Below are positions 28,952 through 38,191 of a stretch of 38,191 nt of DNA, in pieces. Source of the DNA: CAJBLF01 sp964495905 (GTDB lineage Bacteria > Patescibacteriota > Gracilibacteria > Absconditabacterales > Absconditicoccaceae); NCBI GenBank assembly GCA_964495905.1, contig CAZBWN010000049.1, forward strand, positions 1-38,191. Reading direction: 5' to 3'. Position 1 is the stretch's first letter. Each line of letters starts with the position of its first letter. The notes under the pieces are model-generated. The model did no database searches. It was not told where the DNA came from and saw only the letters and a program-made list of their open reading frames with translations. The position numbers and the translations under genes were made by a program.

Positions 28952-29641
28952 ATGATCAACAAAAAACAAATTGGAGTTGCAGCAGACATGCTTTATGATT
29001 TCATCACTGACACAAAACACGAAAAAATTACTTTGGAAGAGTTAAAAAACCAGGTAATCGCTGAAACAAATGTAAAATGCAAAACACTAAGCATTGCAGC
29101 AATTCAACCAAATGCTACTATTGATTGGCAGCCTATTGCCCGTATGGCAATCAGAAAATGTACTGATCTGAAACCGAACAATTTCATCAATCTGACTATT
29201 TTCTGCGGTAAAAACTGGGATATTACAGCATGGTTATATACCATCTGCGGTACAAAAAATCCGACTGCTATCGAAAAAGATTATTTTACGTCACAATTGA
29301 TGTTGGGTTTCATCAACCAGTTGGTATTGAGCTTTACTGAAGTTGAGAAAGGCAAAGAAGAAACAATTGCTTATCTGATCAAAGCTACCAATGAATTCTT
29401 TGAAAACACAAAAATCAAAGGTACAACAAAAATTGTTGATGATGTCCTGTCAGATATTGCAAAAACAATAGTAGACAACATCAAAACAACAGCGCCGGAC
29501 ATGTTGGAAGGATATGCTAAAATCATTGATTGGCAAATAAATAACTGGTCCAATCTTGCTAAGCATGCCGAACACATGGTTGCCATCTGGCCAGCATGGA
29601 ATACGCATAAAAAAGAAGAAAAAACTACCGCTACAACTTAA
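28952..29641 (+). CDS. Tandem paralogue 3 of an unrecognised 229-240 aa family
   Basis: A 229-aa protein, no in-frame TGA, glycines GGN only. It begins MINKKQIGVAADMLYDFITD. Family motifs: IDWQPIARMAIRKCTDLKPN, FCGKNWDITAWLYTICGTKN, YFTSQLMLGFINQLVLSF, KEETIAYLIKATNEFFENTK and NIKTTAPDMLEGYAK. Compared with copies 1 and 2 the NPEIT core has become NWDIT, while the Trp-Leu and both Cys remain. The C-terminus is Lys/Thr-rich (KKEEKTTATT). The A-rich leader starts TTAATATAAACCA, as in copy 1. Function unknown. Confidence 0.8.
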   Translation: MINKKQIGVAADMLYDFITDTKHEKITLEELKNQVIAETNVKCKTLSIAAIQPNATIDWQPIARMAIRKCTDLKPNNFINLTIFCGKNWDITAWLYTICGTKNPTAIEKDYFTSQLMLGFINQLVLSFTEVEKGKEETIAYLIKATNEFFENTKIKGTTKIVDDVLSDIAKTIVDNIKTTAPDMLEGYAKIIDWQINNWSNLAKHAEHMVAIWPAWNTHKKEEKTTATT

Positions 29642-29666
29642 TCTTGTGGCAAACAATTAATAATTT

Positions 29667-29694
29667 AAGGGGGCGTATAAGCCCTCTTTTTTTT
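29667..29694 (+). terminator. Terminator of tandem paralogue 3
   Basis: AAGGGGGC, loop GTATAA, GCCCTCTT, then a T-run. Same loop type (GTATAA) as the terminator of copy 1. Confidence 0.8.
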
Positions 29695-29697
29695 ATT

Positions 29698-29732
29698 TAA
29701 AAAAAAATCGCAGCCTCATACAGGTGCGATTC
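29698..29732 (-). terminator. Terminator of the small membrane protein gene
   Basis: AATCGCA and TGCGATT (29706-29731) form a stem with a 12-nt loop; the minus strand has a long T-run after it. It is back to back with the terminator of paralogue 3. Confidence 0.75.
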
Positions 29733-29754
29733 ACTGGTATAAAAACATTAGTTT

Positions 29755-30180
29755 TTACGCGATGATCAGCCGAAGATTTTCACATATCTTATTTTGGATC
29801 TCTTCTTCAGATATATTTTTTCTATATGTCTGGATAGTCGTGTATGCATTTCCAAGCCCATCATCTTGGATACTATAATATTTTTGGCTATCATATATCC
29901 TTATGAAATGTCCAATCGCATCATAGTTTTTTGAATTAAAATCTTCAAAGCTTCCATAATAGAAGCTAAGACATTTCCGTGCAAATCGTTTTATGGATCT
30001 CTCCATGATATCCACTTTTCCATTTCCTTTCAATCGTCTCATCCTTCTTATGAATTGGACGATTTCTTGATGTTGCATTTTTTTGGTGAATCGCTTGTGC
30101 ATCACAATATATGTTATGATTATGCCAATCAATCCTCCAATACCAGAGCCTATTAAAATTAGATACATTGAATGTGTCAT
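29755..30180 (-). CDS. Small membrane-anchored protein, unknown function
   Basis: A 141-aa protein with one N-terminal membrane helix (YLILIGSGIGGLIGIIITYI, about residues 6-26). The cytoplasmic part is basic (VMHKRFTKKMQHQEIVQFIR, RSIKRFARKC) and followed by an alpha/beta region (SFYYGSFEDFNSKNYDAIGH, YDSQKYYSIQDDGLGNAYTT) that ends in a helix, EEEIQNKICENLRLIIA. An AGGAG motif lies about 10 nt before the ATG, unusual in this window. None of its glycines is TGA, as in the neighbouring tandem paralogues. No family is recognised. Confidence 0.7.
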   Translation of the reverse strand: MTHSMYLILIGSGIGGLIGIIITYIVMHKRFTKKMQHQEIVQFIRRMRRLKGNGKVDIMERSIKRFARKCLSFYYGSFEDFNSKNYDAIGHFIRIYDSQKYYSIQDDGLGNAYTTIQTYRKNISEEEIQNKICENLRLIIA

Positions 30181-30263
30181 GGTTTGTTTCTCCTTTTCTT
30201 TTGTTTGGGTGAGTATATTTTGTTTTTTGATAAGAATATATATTTAATCTCAAAAGTCAACCA

Positions 30264-30312
30264 ACAAAAAAATCCCGTAGGATATGTTGCATTGCAACAT
30301 CTCTACGGGAAT
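30264..30312 (-). terminator. Hairpin terminator downstream of rubrerythrin
   Basis: TCCCGTAG (30273-30280) and CTACGGGA (30303-30310) enclose a second stem ATGTTGC/GCAACAT. T-runs occur on both sides, so it may act in both directions. Confidence 0.7.
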
Positions 30313-30330
30313 ATATTTTTTATATGTATG

Positions 30331-30411
30331 GTCATTGCGATCCGCCTGGGCGGAGAAGCAATCTTATTTTATTATTTTTAGATTGCTTCGTCGCTTGCTT
30401 CTCGCAATGAC
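30331..30411. repeat. Intergenic inverted-repeat element (REP/MITE-like), copy 3
   Basis: GTCATTGCGA (30331-30340) and CTCGCAATGAC (30401-30411) form the ends; inner GAAGCAATCT / AGATTGCTTC pair around an AT-rich centre, as in copy 2. It lies between rubrerythrin and its terminator. Confidence 0.75.
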
Positions 30412-30426
30412 AAATAAAAATAATTT

Positions 30427-31011
30427 CTAGTATTTCTCACATTTCACCACATAATAATTTTTCTCGTGATCACAGGCAGGACATTTTTCTGGTGGAGTTT
30501 TTCCTTTGTGGATATACCCGCACTTGGTGCACATCCATTCGATATCTTCAGCCTTTTCCGCTAAAGTGCCTGCTTGGAGTTGATCACGTATCGCTTGGTA
30601 TCTTTCTTCGTGATGTTCTTCTGCGTGAGCTATGCTGAGAACTCTTGTAGCGATTTCTGGAAATCATTCTTCTTGAGCGATCTTTGCAAATCCAGGATAG
30701 AGGTTGGTATTTTCATTATGTTCGCCATCAATAGCGTATTGAAGATTGTCCAGAGTTGTTCAGCTTTTTACAAAAGCAACCGCATCTACAATCACTTCAT
30801 CCATATCTTCTCCCATCTTTTTTTTGACGATCTGGATCATCTTAAAGAACCGTTCTGCATGCTCTTTTTCCTGATCTGCGGTCTCCTCGAATATTTCTGC
30901 TATCTGGAGATATCCTTCTTTTCTGGCTATGCTTGCATAGATTGTATAACGGCTTCTTACTTGTGATTCTCAAACAAATCCTTTGGTGAGAGCATCTAAA
31001 GTTTTTCTCAT
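30427..31011 (-). CDS. rbr: Rubrerythrin
   Basis: A 194-aa non-haem iron peroxidase that reduces hydrogen peroxide in the cytoplasm with electrons passed through its rubredoxin domain. It begins MRKTLDALTKGFVGESQVRS. The diiron four-helix bundle carries the expected ligands: GESQ-x-R (first Glu), EETADQEKEHAERF (E-x2-H), IDGEHNEN and IAHAEEHHEERY. The C-terminal rubredoxin-like domain has MCTKCGYIHKG and EKCPACDHEKNYYVV, giving the two CxxC iron knuckles. Length fits classical rubrerythrins (about 191 aa). Three TGA codons encode glycine, including that before ESQ, so standard-code prediction misses the gene. It fits an anaerobic or microaerobic cell exposed to occasional oxygen. Confidence 0.95.
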
Positions 31012-31102
31012 CGTGTATTTCTATAAAAAGTAAAAATATTTAGTTTTGGTATACCGTTCTATTTGTGAAATGTTAGTCATTTTGATGGTCAAATTAAGTC
31101 CA

Positions 31103-31124
31103 AAAAAAGTCCTCTAAAATTTGC
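31103..31124. repeat. 22-bp direct repeat, copy 1
   Basis: AAAAAAGTCCTCTAAAATTT followed by GC; an identical copy begins 81 bp downstream at 31184. Both lie in the rubrerythrin to LRR-gene intergenic region. Confidence 0.75.
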
Positions 31125-31183
31125 ACATCCTCCTCCAAAAATTTCTCTTATTTTTGGTTGAAGGATGGGTAATTTCAGTAGTT

Positions 31184-31205
31184 AAAAAAGTCCTCTAAAA
31201 TTTGC
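31184..31205. repeat. 22-bp direct repeat, copy 2, overlapping a -35 box
   Basis: Identical to the copy at 31103-31124. Its last bases (TTTGC) overlap the -35 box TTGCTT of the LRR gene promoter. Confidence 0.75.
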
Positions 31206-31230
31206 TTTTTTTTCGTTTTCGGGATATAAT
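31202..31230 (+). promoter_or_regulatory. Promoter of the LRR/TSP3/SLH-like gene
   Basis: TTGCTT (31202-31207), a 17-bp spacer and a perfect TATAAT (31225-31230). The ATG at 31273 leaves a leader of about 35 nt. Confidence 0.65.
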
Positions 31231-31272
31231 TAATTTATCTCTCTTTGTTTTTATATATTAAATTTAAACAAA

Positions 31273-34200
31273 ATGAAACTCCATCAACGTCTTCGCTCTC
31301 ATCTCAAACTCCACCACAAGAAATATCTCTTTGGTGTGTTCTGATCTTTTGCTATCGTCAAGATGGTAATACTCTTTGCTGGATTTTTTGGTATCCTTCG
31401 TTACTGATGAACTTTTGCTATAAACAACGAATTAGATTTAAATAGTGAGAATATCACCAATTATTGTTCCACCGATTCAACTTACTGTTATTTAAATGAT
31501 TATGGTTTTACGAGCATCGCTCCAAATACCTTCATCAATCATACTATGTTGACAACAATATATCTATATGCTAACCAACTTACCTCTATTGATGCTGATG
31601 CTTTCAACTGACTTTCTACTTTAACATATCTTGATCTTTCCGATAATCAATTAACGACATTACCAGAAAGTATATGAAATCTTACTGGTTTAGTAGAATT
31701 ATATATGCATAATAATCAATTAACTTCATTGCCGGAAAGTATCGGGAATCTTACTAGTTTAAATTATTTATCTGTCTATAATAATAAGTTAACTTCGTTA
31801 CCAGAAAGTATATGAAATCTTAGTAGTTTATTACAATTATATGTATTTAAAAATAACTTAACTTCATTGCCGGAAAGTATATGAAATCTTAGTAGTTTAC
31901 AACAATTACAAATCTATAATAATCAATTAACTTCATTGCCGGAAAGTATCGGGAATCTTACTAGTTTAAATTATTTATCTGTCTATAATAACAAGCTAAC
32001 TTCATTACCGGAAAGTCTGACATGATTAACCCTTATCACCACTTTTAGCAATAATTTGGATATCTATAACAACTGTTTAGATGCAAATACTATGAGTTGA
32101 GAGCTTTTTACGTTTGTTGATGAAAGACAGAATAATAATTACGGAGATTGGAAGACTATTCAAAATGCTTGTAGTGAATTTTCATGCACCGAATCCATGG
32201 ATGTGCCGCAAGCAGAATGTCAGGCATTGGTAGATCTATATAATAGTACAGACGGAGACAATTGGAATAATCACGATCATTGGTTTTGGTATACAGATAC
32301 GGTATGTAACAACTGGAATGGCATAACTTGTAACTGACGACAAGATGAAAATGGATTTGATCATGTATATCAGATAGATCTCCGAGACACCAATCTTGTA
32401 TGACCAATCCCAGAAAGCGTTGAAGACATGACTTCATTACAATATGTATATCTCAATGGTAATAAGTTAACTTCATTACCTGAAAGTTTTAAAAATCTGA
32501 CTAATCTTTCAGAAACAAATGTCGCATATAATAATATTTGTACGGCATGACTAAGCTCCGAACTTGCCGACTTTATTGATAATTATGCATATTATGATGA
32601 ATGATGACACGCAAACGATCGGAGATCATTGCAAGACAAAAACGCTTGTGATACTGATGCAGATGGTATTTTAGATACTCAGGATAACTGTCCTCTCGTA
32701 GTAAATCCTGATCAAACAAATTCAGATTTCACAGGTGATAATGAAGAAGTGATATTCACCAAAGATAATTATGCCGATTATACGCTTCCGGAAAATCAGG
32801 ATTGTATAACAGATAATGTATGTATCACGAGACAAGATTCACAAGGAATATATAATGCCGTTTCGGAAGAGAATTATAATTGATCAAGCCCTGATGATAC
32901 GGAATGGTCGTATGGGTCATGTTCGGAGAAAAAATCATTAACGTTTGATACATGGATAAATACTAACGATTCTAATCCACCAAATATGGTAGGAAGAGAT
33001 ATGTGTGTACATCTCACTACCGACGACAAATATTTTGATATCAAGTTTACGAGTCGAACTCAGGGTAGTAATCAATGAGGTCCTGGCGGTTGATGATTCT
33101 CATATATCAGAAAACAATATAATGCAGGTGATGCCTGTGATTGTAGCGATAATGCTTGTACACCAGGAAATGATATATTAGACAATCCTATCTGTACACC
33201 GCAAGAAGACGCATGTTATCCAGACACCGATGAAGATGGCGTATACGATAATAAAGATAATTGTATCTCTACATATAACCCTGATCAAGCAGATAGTGAT
33301 GTTATTGAAACAATATTTACAAAAAATGATGGTGCCGATTGGACACTCCCAGAAAATCAAGATTGTATCAACGATGATGTATGTTTGACAAGAGGAGATA
33401 ATCAGCAAATATATAATAGTGTTTACCAAGTTTGATGAGAGCAATGAAACCGTAGTTTCAATCCGACAAATACAGAATGGACATATGGTGAATGTATAGA
33501 CAAAAACTCATTACCGTTTGGTAATTTATATGATGTAAATGGTGGTGACCCAACAAATATGATCAATAAAAATATGTGTTTACATACCACTACGGATGAT
33601 AAATATTATAATATTAAATTTACTGATTGGACTCAAGGCAGTAATGGATGATGATTTTCATATCGTAGAGCTACGGAGGGAAATGGAATAGGTGATGCTT
33701 GTGATCTTGATCGAGTAAATATTTATAATAATGAGATTTATCCTACATTGATAGCATGAGGAATAATTAATAATTTTGATCAAGTAACCAGTGACAATGT
33801 AAATAATTTCGAAAATCTTTATTTTGAAAAAGAATGATATGGTAAAATAGAATTCCAGACAGGATTAAATCTTCAAAGCCAAGAAGTTATAGAATTTTTA
33901 CAAGAATTACCAAACCATATCTCTATAGAAAATGGGTATGTAGAATTTAATCCTATAGGAAGTGGTGAAGGTTTTAACACCTCTGCAAAGATCAGCATGT
34001 ATTTTGATACCTTGCCTTTTGGAACTTTGGATGAGACAAATCCAGACAATATAGATACATATATTATCGTCAAAGATATTTCTGGAAATGTGATTACTTG
34101 AATGTTAAATAATCTCTATTGTACAGAAACAGAAGTTGGACAAGATTACTGTACTTTTGATACTCAACATTTTACCTCATTTGAATTTTCTTTGCCTTGT

Positions 34201-35460
34201 GCAATGACTGATGATAAGATATCTACATGATCAGCCACTTTCCAATGTGCTACTAATACTGGATTTACTTTGGAATGAACAGGGATATTGACGATTGTAA
34301 GTGAAGAAGATACTGATAATATCATTGAAATACCAGGAGATATAGGATCCATTACCACAAGCGGTGGTGATCGGGATGGTAATATAAATGCTCCAACTAC
34401 AGTAACGGGGGATTCAACAGGAAAAGCAACAACATTTGAATTATCAAATTTTCTGCCGGCAAATACAACTACCACAGAATATTCACATAATATAATCACT
34501 ACAGTAAATGTAGGTTCAAATGTAGAATTACGGGCAACAACTGGGTATTTTACTATCAGTATAGATGTTTGAAGTACATATAATAACACAACAATCAATG
34601 TATATAGATCAGAAGATGGATCAACTTGGGTAGAAAATACACCAGACAATACCTGCCTTGTAACAAACAATATTTGTACATTTAGAACAGATCATCTTTC
34701 TTACTTTGCTCCAACAAAAATTGTCGCTACAACAAAAAGCTGAGGTGGCGGTTGAGGTGGTGGTAGTATTGGTTTGGTAAAAGATGTCTGTACATTGAGA
34801 CAAGATTGTTCATCGAGTTATTATGATGCTGTATGTGGACCATGTCTGATAGATGCAAAAGAAAAAGAAATCACTGACAATGCTATTCACTGAAGCGCTC
34901 CTCTAGGTAATGCTTCTGGTATCATTATCGGTTCCACTTATTCTCAAGAATTAAATGATGCTTACCAACGAGCGTATGATATAGGGATTACTACTATGCC
35001 TACCATTCAAAAAGCAGATCTGGAAGGTAATGCATATAGAAAACATTTTGCAAAAATGATCACTGAATTTGCTATCAAGGTTCTTAAAAAACAACCAAAT
35101 ACCAGCTTAGCATGTTCATTTATCGATATCACCAAAGAATCAGATGAAATGAAATTTTATATCAAGACTGCTTGTCAGCTAGGATTGATGTGATGGAATA
35201 GCGATGGTAAATCTGTTAAAACAACCTTTGATCCTAATAACATTATGACCAGGGCTGAATTTGGGACTGTCTTATCTAGATTGCTTTATGGCAATCTCTA
35301 CAATACCACTGACATGAGCAAACCATATTATCAAGAGCATTTGGATAGTTTGCATGTAAGCGGTATTATGACAGATATCAGCAAACCAAGCAAAAGAGAA
35401 ATCAGAGGATATCTCATGCTGATGCTTATGAGAGCAAAAGATTCTAATACATCCAAATAA
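31273..35460 (+). CDS. Giant LRR / thrombospondin-type-3 / SLH-like surface protein
   Basis: A 1395-aa protein in code 25. It has an N-terminal membrane/signal segment (about 18-43). Residues about 70-265 are leucine-rich repeats of 23 residues (LPESIGNLTSLNYLSVYNNK). At about 310-345 lies a plant-type LRR N-terminal-like unit (ALVDLYNSTDGDNWNNHDHW), with more LRRs to about 420. Thrombospondin type 3-like calcium motifs occur twice (DTDADGILDTQDNCP near 455; DTDEDGVYDNKDNC near 650), each followed by a similar Cys-containing domain. Residues about 830-960 contain NNFDQVTSDNVNNFENLYFE, the same module as in the next gene. A poly-Gly linker precedes the SLH-like anchor (about 1242-1390; TRAEFGTVLSRLLYGN). 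The Gly in ESIGNL is TGA in three LRR copies and GGG in two. LRRs suggest protein binding at the cell surface. Confidence 0.85.
31640..32020 (+). repeat. 69-bp leucine-rich-repeat units
   Basis: Five to six consecutive 69-bp units. A 74-nt block is identical at 31711-31784 and 31918-31991, exactly three units (207 bp) apart, showing a recent three-unit duplication or gene conversion. Confidence 0.85.
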
Positions 35461-35481
35461 TAAAATAATATAAGATAAAAT

Positions 35482-35512
35482 TGCCTTCTCATAACGAGGG
35501 GGCTTTTTTTCG
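35482..35512 (+). terminator. Terminator of the LRR gene
   Basis: GCCTTCTC, 5-nt loop, GAGGGGGC (with G-T pairs), then T7. Confidence 0.75.
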
Positions 35513-35731
35513 ATATCAACGACATCAAATATAACTTATCAGTACTCTATCATTTTTTCATTATTTTATTTTCCATATTATGTCAATATATTGGTTTGAT
35601 ATTTAACTTCTATGTATCAATAACTTATAGGTTTTTACCTACTATCACTTGAAAAAAATCAGCTAATCATCATTGTAATTTGTGATTAAAAAAAATCTTA
35701 ATTTTGTTTTTTATATTTTTTTATAGGCAAA
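35513..35731. other. AT-rich intergenic region before the last gene
   Basis: No gene is seen. TTGATA and TATCAA (about 35597-35622) form a loose inverted repeat. No confident -10 box could be chosen; the promoter of the next gene must lie here. Confidence 0.4.
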
Positions 35732-38191
35732 ATGAACAGGTCGGTAAAAAAGTTTTTTACTTGGATACTCACGCTATTGATTGTGGTTACGCAATCACCA
35801 TTAGCTGGTATCATCAATCAATACAGCCCAGTTAAAATTTCTGGAATAGAAAGTAGTAAGGTATTTGCTGGCTCTGATGGAACCTATGTGACTTCTATCT
35901 CAAGTGGATATCTGATGGCAGCATCAACATCTTTTGATGTAACTGCTGTTGTACTTGCAAATATCGCAGGTTGACAAACCATCAAAGCCATTCTGAGTCC
36001 TGACTCTAGTACTGGTCAGAATTTTACTGGTAAACCAACCACGACTGGTTCTCTTAATTCTTGAGATGTATTTTGGAATTGAACAATCAATGTTTGATCC
36101 TACTTCCTTAATTTTACATGAAATACTTTGTATTTACATATCCAAGTACGAAGTTGAGCTCAGCCTATATGATGAGGAGCAGAAGCAATTATGTTCATGA
36201 CATGAGATGGTGGTTGAGGTGGACCAGACTGGTCTCAAATTTATACTGCCATCGGTAATACACTTTCTGGAGGAGGTATCCTGAATAATCTTAATCAAGT
36301 AAATAGCGGCAATGTAACAGGATTCACAAATTTAGAGTTTACTAAAATGTCGGGAGATATTGAACTGGGGGGCATTTTGTTCGGCACTGGTATTGATCTC
36401 ACTGACACGTGAACGCAAAACTTCCTTTCTGGGGAATTACCAAACTCTATTTGAATACAGTGAGGACAGATATGGTTTAATCCTGGAGCAGGATTTGCTG
36501 GAAAAAATGCTCAACTCATCATGCACATCCCATCTTTTTTCTCAGGCATATTGGATAGCATGAACGCAAATGATTTTTACGTCAGACTATGAAGTGGTGG
36601 TGCACTTACTGGAAATAGCATAATTACTACAGTCACTCCATGAGGTAGCTGTTTGCCAGGACCCTTAGGTTGTGTTCTCTTGGTAAGTGTAGATCACTTC
36701 ACAATGTTTGGAGTCAAACCTATTCTTACTGATGTAATTATGCGATCTGATGCAGGTACATGAGCATGGTCAGGAGATACTGTCTATCTATCATTTACGG
36801 GAAGTGAAGCATTGACGGGAGTAACAGTCACTATTGCAGGAAATACAGCCAATCTTCAATGATGAGGACCTATTCGAGCTGCTTCAGGACTTCTTCTTGA
36901 ATGATGAAATGAAGGAGATAATATTCCCTTTACGATAAATTTTACTGATTACTTTGGTAATAGCTGAAATACCATAACTGATGTCACTGCAGGATCACAT
37001 GTGAAATATCATCTTTCCGGATGATCATGACCGAACCGAGGAGCTCTCTATACTGTTATATGAGCATCTCTTTCAGGGCAGGGCATCAAAAATAATTTTA
37101 ATCAAGTAAATAGCAATAATGTAAATAGTTTCACAGGATTGTTTTTTGCAAAAATGTCTGGAAGTAATGAGCTTGGTAGAATTACTTTCAACACAGGACT
37201 CGATCTGACAGACACAGGAACACAGAATTTCCTTTCTGGTGAATTACCAAGTGCTATCGGGATGCAAGAAGGTGAATTATGGTTTAATCCTGGTACAGGA
37301 TTTGCTGGAAAAAATGCTACCCTAGAAATGCATATCCCAAGTTTCCGAGAACCCTATTTATCTGGTATGAACGCAAATAGTTTCTACGTAAGAGAATGAA
37401 GTGGTGGCGCTCTTACAGGAAACAGTATGATCAGTAATGTAACTCCAGAAGGTCCATGTGATCCAGGACCAATGGGATGTGTTATCCTACTCGATGTGTG
37501 ACACTTCACACTGTTTGGAGCCAAACCTATTCTTACTGATGTAGCTATCCGATCCAGTGCATGATCAGGTGCATGATCAGGAGATACGGTATATCTTTCA
37601 TTTACAGGAAGTGAAGCAATAACAGGAATAACAGTCACTATTGCTGGTGTTACAGGTACTCTTCAATGATGAGGAACTACACGAGCTGCTTCAGGACTTC
37701 TTATTACAGGAGGAACAGAATGAACAGATATTCCATTTACGATAAACTTTAGTGACTATTTTAGTAATAGTTGAAATGAAATAACAAATGTTACGTCAGG
37801 ATGATGATCTGTAAAATATCATACATTATCAACGGATGCTACATTAACTGGTTTAGCACTAAGTACATGAACATTAAGTCCTACATTTGATAGTAGTATA
37901 ACAGGATATATAGTTAATCTCCCATATTCATGGTCTTGAACATTGGTAGCTACACCTACCAAAAATTATTCATCAGCAACAGTTACTTGAACTTATTCTG
38001 CTTCATTGGTAGTAGGACAAACAGGAACTTTGACTGCAGTAGTTACAGCTGAAGACTGAATTACTACTAAAACATATACGATTATCATAACGAGAGATGC
38101 TCCTTCAAGTGATGCTAATCTTGCATCATTGACTGTAGACAATTGAACCTTGAGCTGAGCGTTCAGCAGCGGAACAAATAGTTATACCGTT
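35732..38191 (+). CDS. Giant secreted repeat protein (3' end outside window)
   Basis: At least 820 residues, running off the window. The N-terminus (MNRSVKKFFTWILTLLIVVT) is a signal peptide. A beta-rich leader (about 35-170) is followed by two tandem copies of a ~270-residue module, starting near residue 174 (GGGILNNLNQVNSGNVTGF) and 443 (GQGIKNNFNQVNSNNVNSF). Each copy contains TGTQNFLSGELP, GFAGKNA, MNANDFYVR or MNANSFYVR, a C-x-P-GPxGC segment, HFTxFGxKPILTDV and GDTVYLSFTGSEA. From about residue 705 cadherin-like beta-sandwich repeats begin (LTGLALSTGTLSPTFDSSIT; LASLTVDNGTLSGAFSSGTN), typical of bacterial secreted proteins. Very many glycines are TGA. The module also occurs once in the LRR protein upstream, so these two neighbours share building blocks. 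Confidence 0.8.

Noticed and set aside
1..38191. tRNA or rRNA genes
   Set aside because: I found no cloverleaf with a T-loop GTTCRA and acceptor pairing, and no rRNA signature; the tRNA-Gly(UCA) expected for code 25 is not in this window.

Overview
This window is AT-rich bacterial DNA in which UGA (TGA) is read as glycine, genetic code 25. The evidence is internal. DnaK has in-frame TGA at two invariant glycines. In the collagen-like proteins every third codon is GGN or TGA. In the leucine-rich-repeat protein the Gly of the repeated ESIGNL motif is TGA in some copies and GGG in others. Code 25 is known from Candidatus Absconditabacteria (SR1) and Gracilibacteria (BD1-5/GN02), so the DNA very probably comes from one of these CPR/Patescibacteria lineages; I cannot tell which. 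Read with the standard code nearly every gene looks shattered. Most features below were rebuilt by reading through TGA, and some (rubrerythrin, a membrane protein at 15.1-15.8 kb) appear only that way.

Layout. 1-0.6 kb: the 3' end of an exported protein and a holin-like small membrane protein. 0.9-9.4 kb: a likely operon of five secreted or surface proteins with cohesin-like and dockerin-like modules; the last two are tandem paralogues sharing an ectodomain, one ending in a dockerin-like tail and the other in an S-layer-homology (SLH)-like anchor. 9.5-11.6 kb: a lipoprotein and a 441-aa hypothetical. 11.7-15.8 kb (minus strand): a possible structured RNA, rlmN, a THUMP/UPF0020 RNA methyltransferase, a PAP2 phosphatase and a two-TM protein. 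15.8-18.7 kb: a duplicated dnaK tail, a membrane coiled-coil protein, then dnaK. 18.9-19.7 kb: a Cys-rich lipoprotein and a small anchored protein.

20-27 kb holds two giant paralogues, each with an N-terminal membrane anchor, a collagen-like stalk and YadA-type head repeats, followed by an SLH-like surface protein. 27.1-29.7 kb holds three tandem paralogues of an unrecognised 229-240 aa family. Each has its own promoter and terminator, two share a promoter that is also a near-perfect palindrome, and none uses UGA for glycine. 29.7-31 kb: a small membrane protein and rubrerythrin. 31.3-38.2 kb: a 1395-aa LRR/thrombospondin-type-3/SLH-like protein and a giant secreted protein that runs off the window.

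Taken together, about two thirds of the window encodes cell-surface machinery. Cohesin/dockerin-like pairing, SLH-like anchoring, trimeric collagen/YadA-like fibres and LRRs would together give a host-contact surface, which fits the epibiotic or predatory life reported for these phyla. That role is inference. The recurrent promoter form is TTGNNN, 16-18 bp, TATAAT/TATACT. Three 74-89 bp inverted-repeat elements lie between genes.
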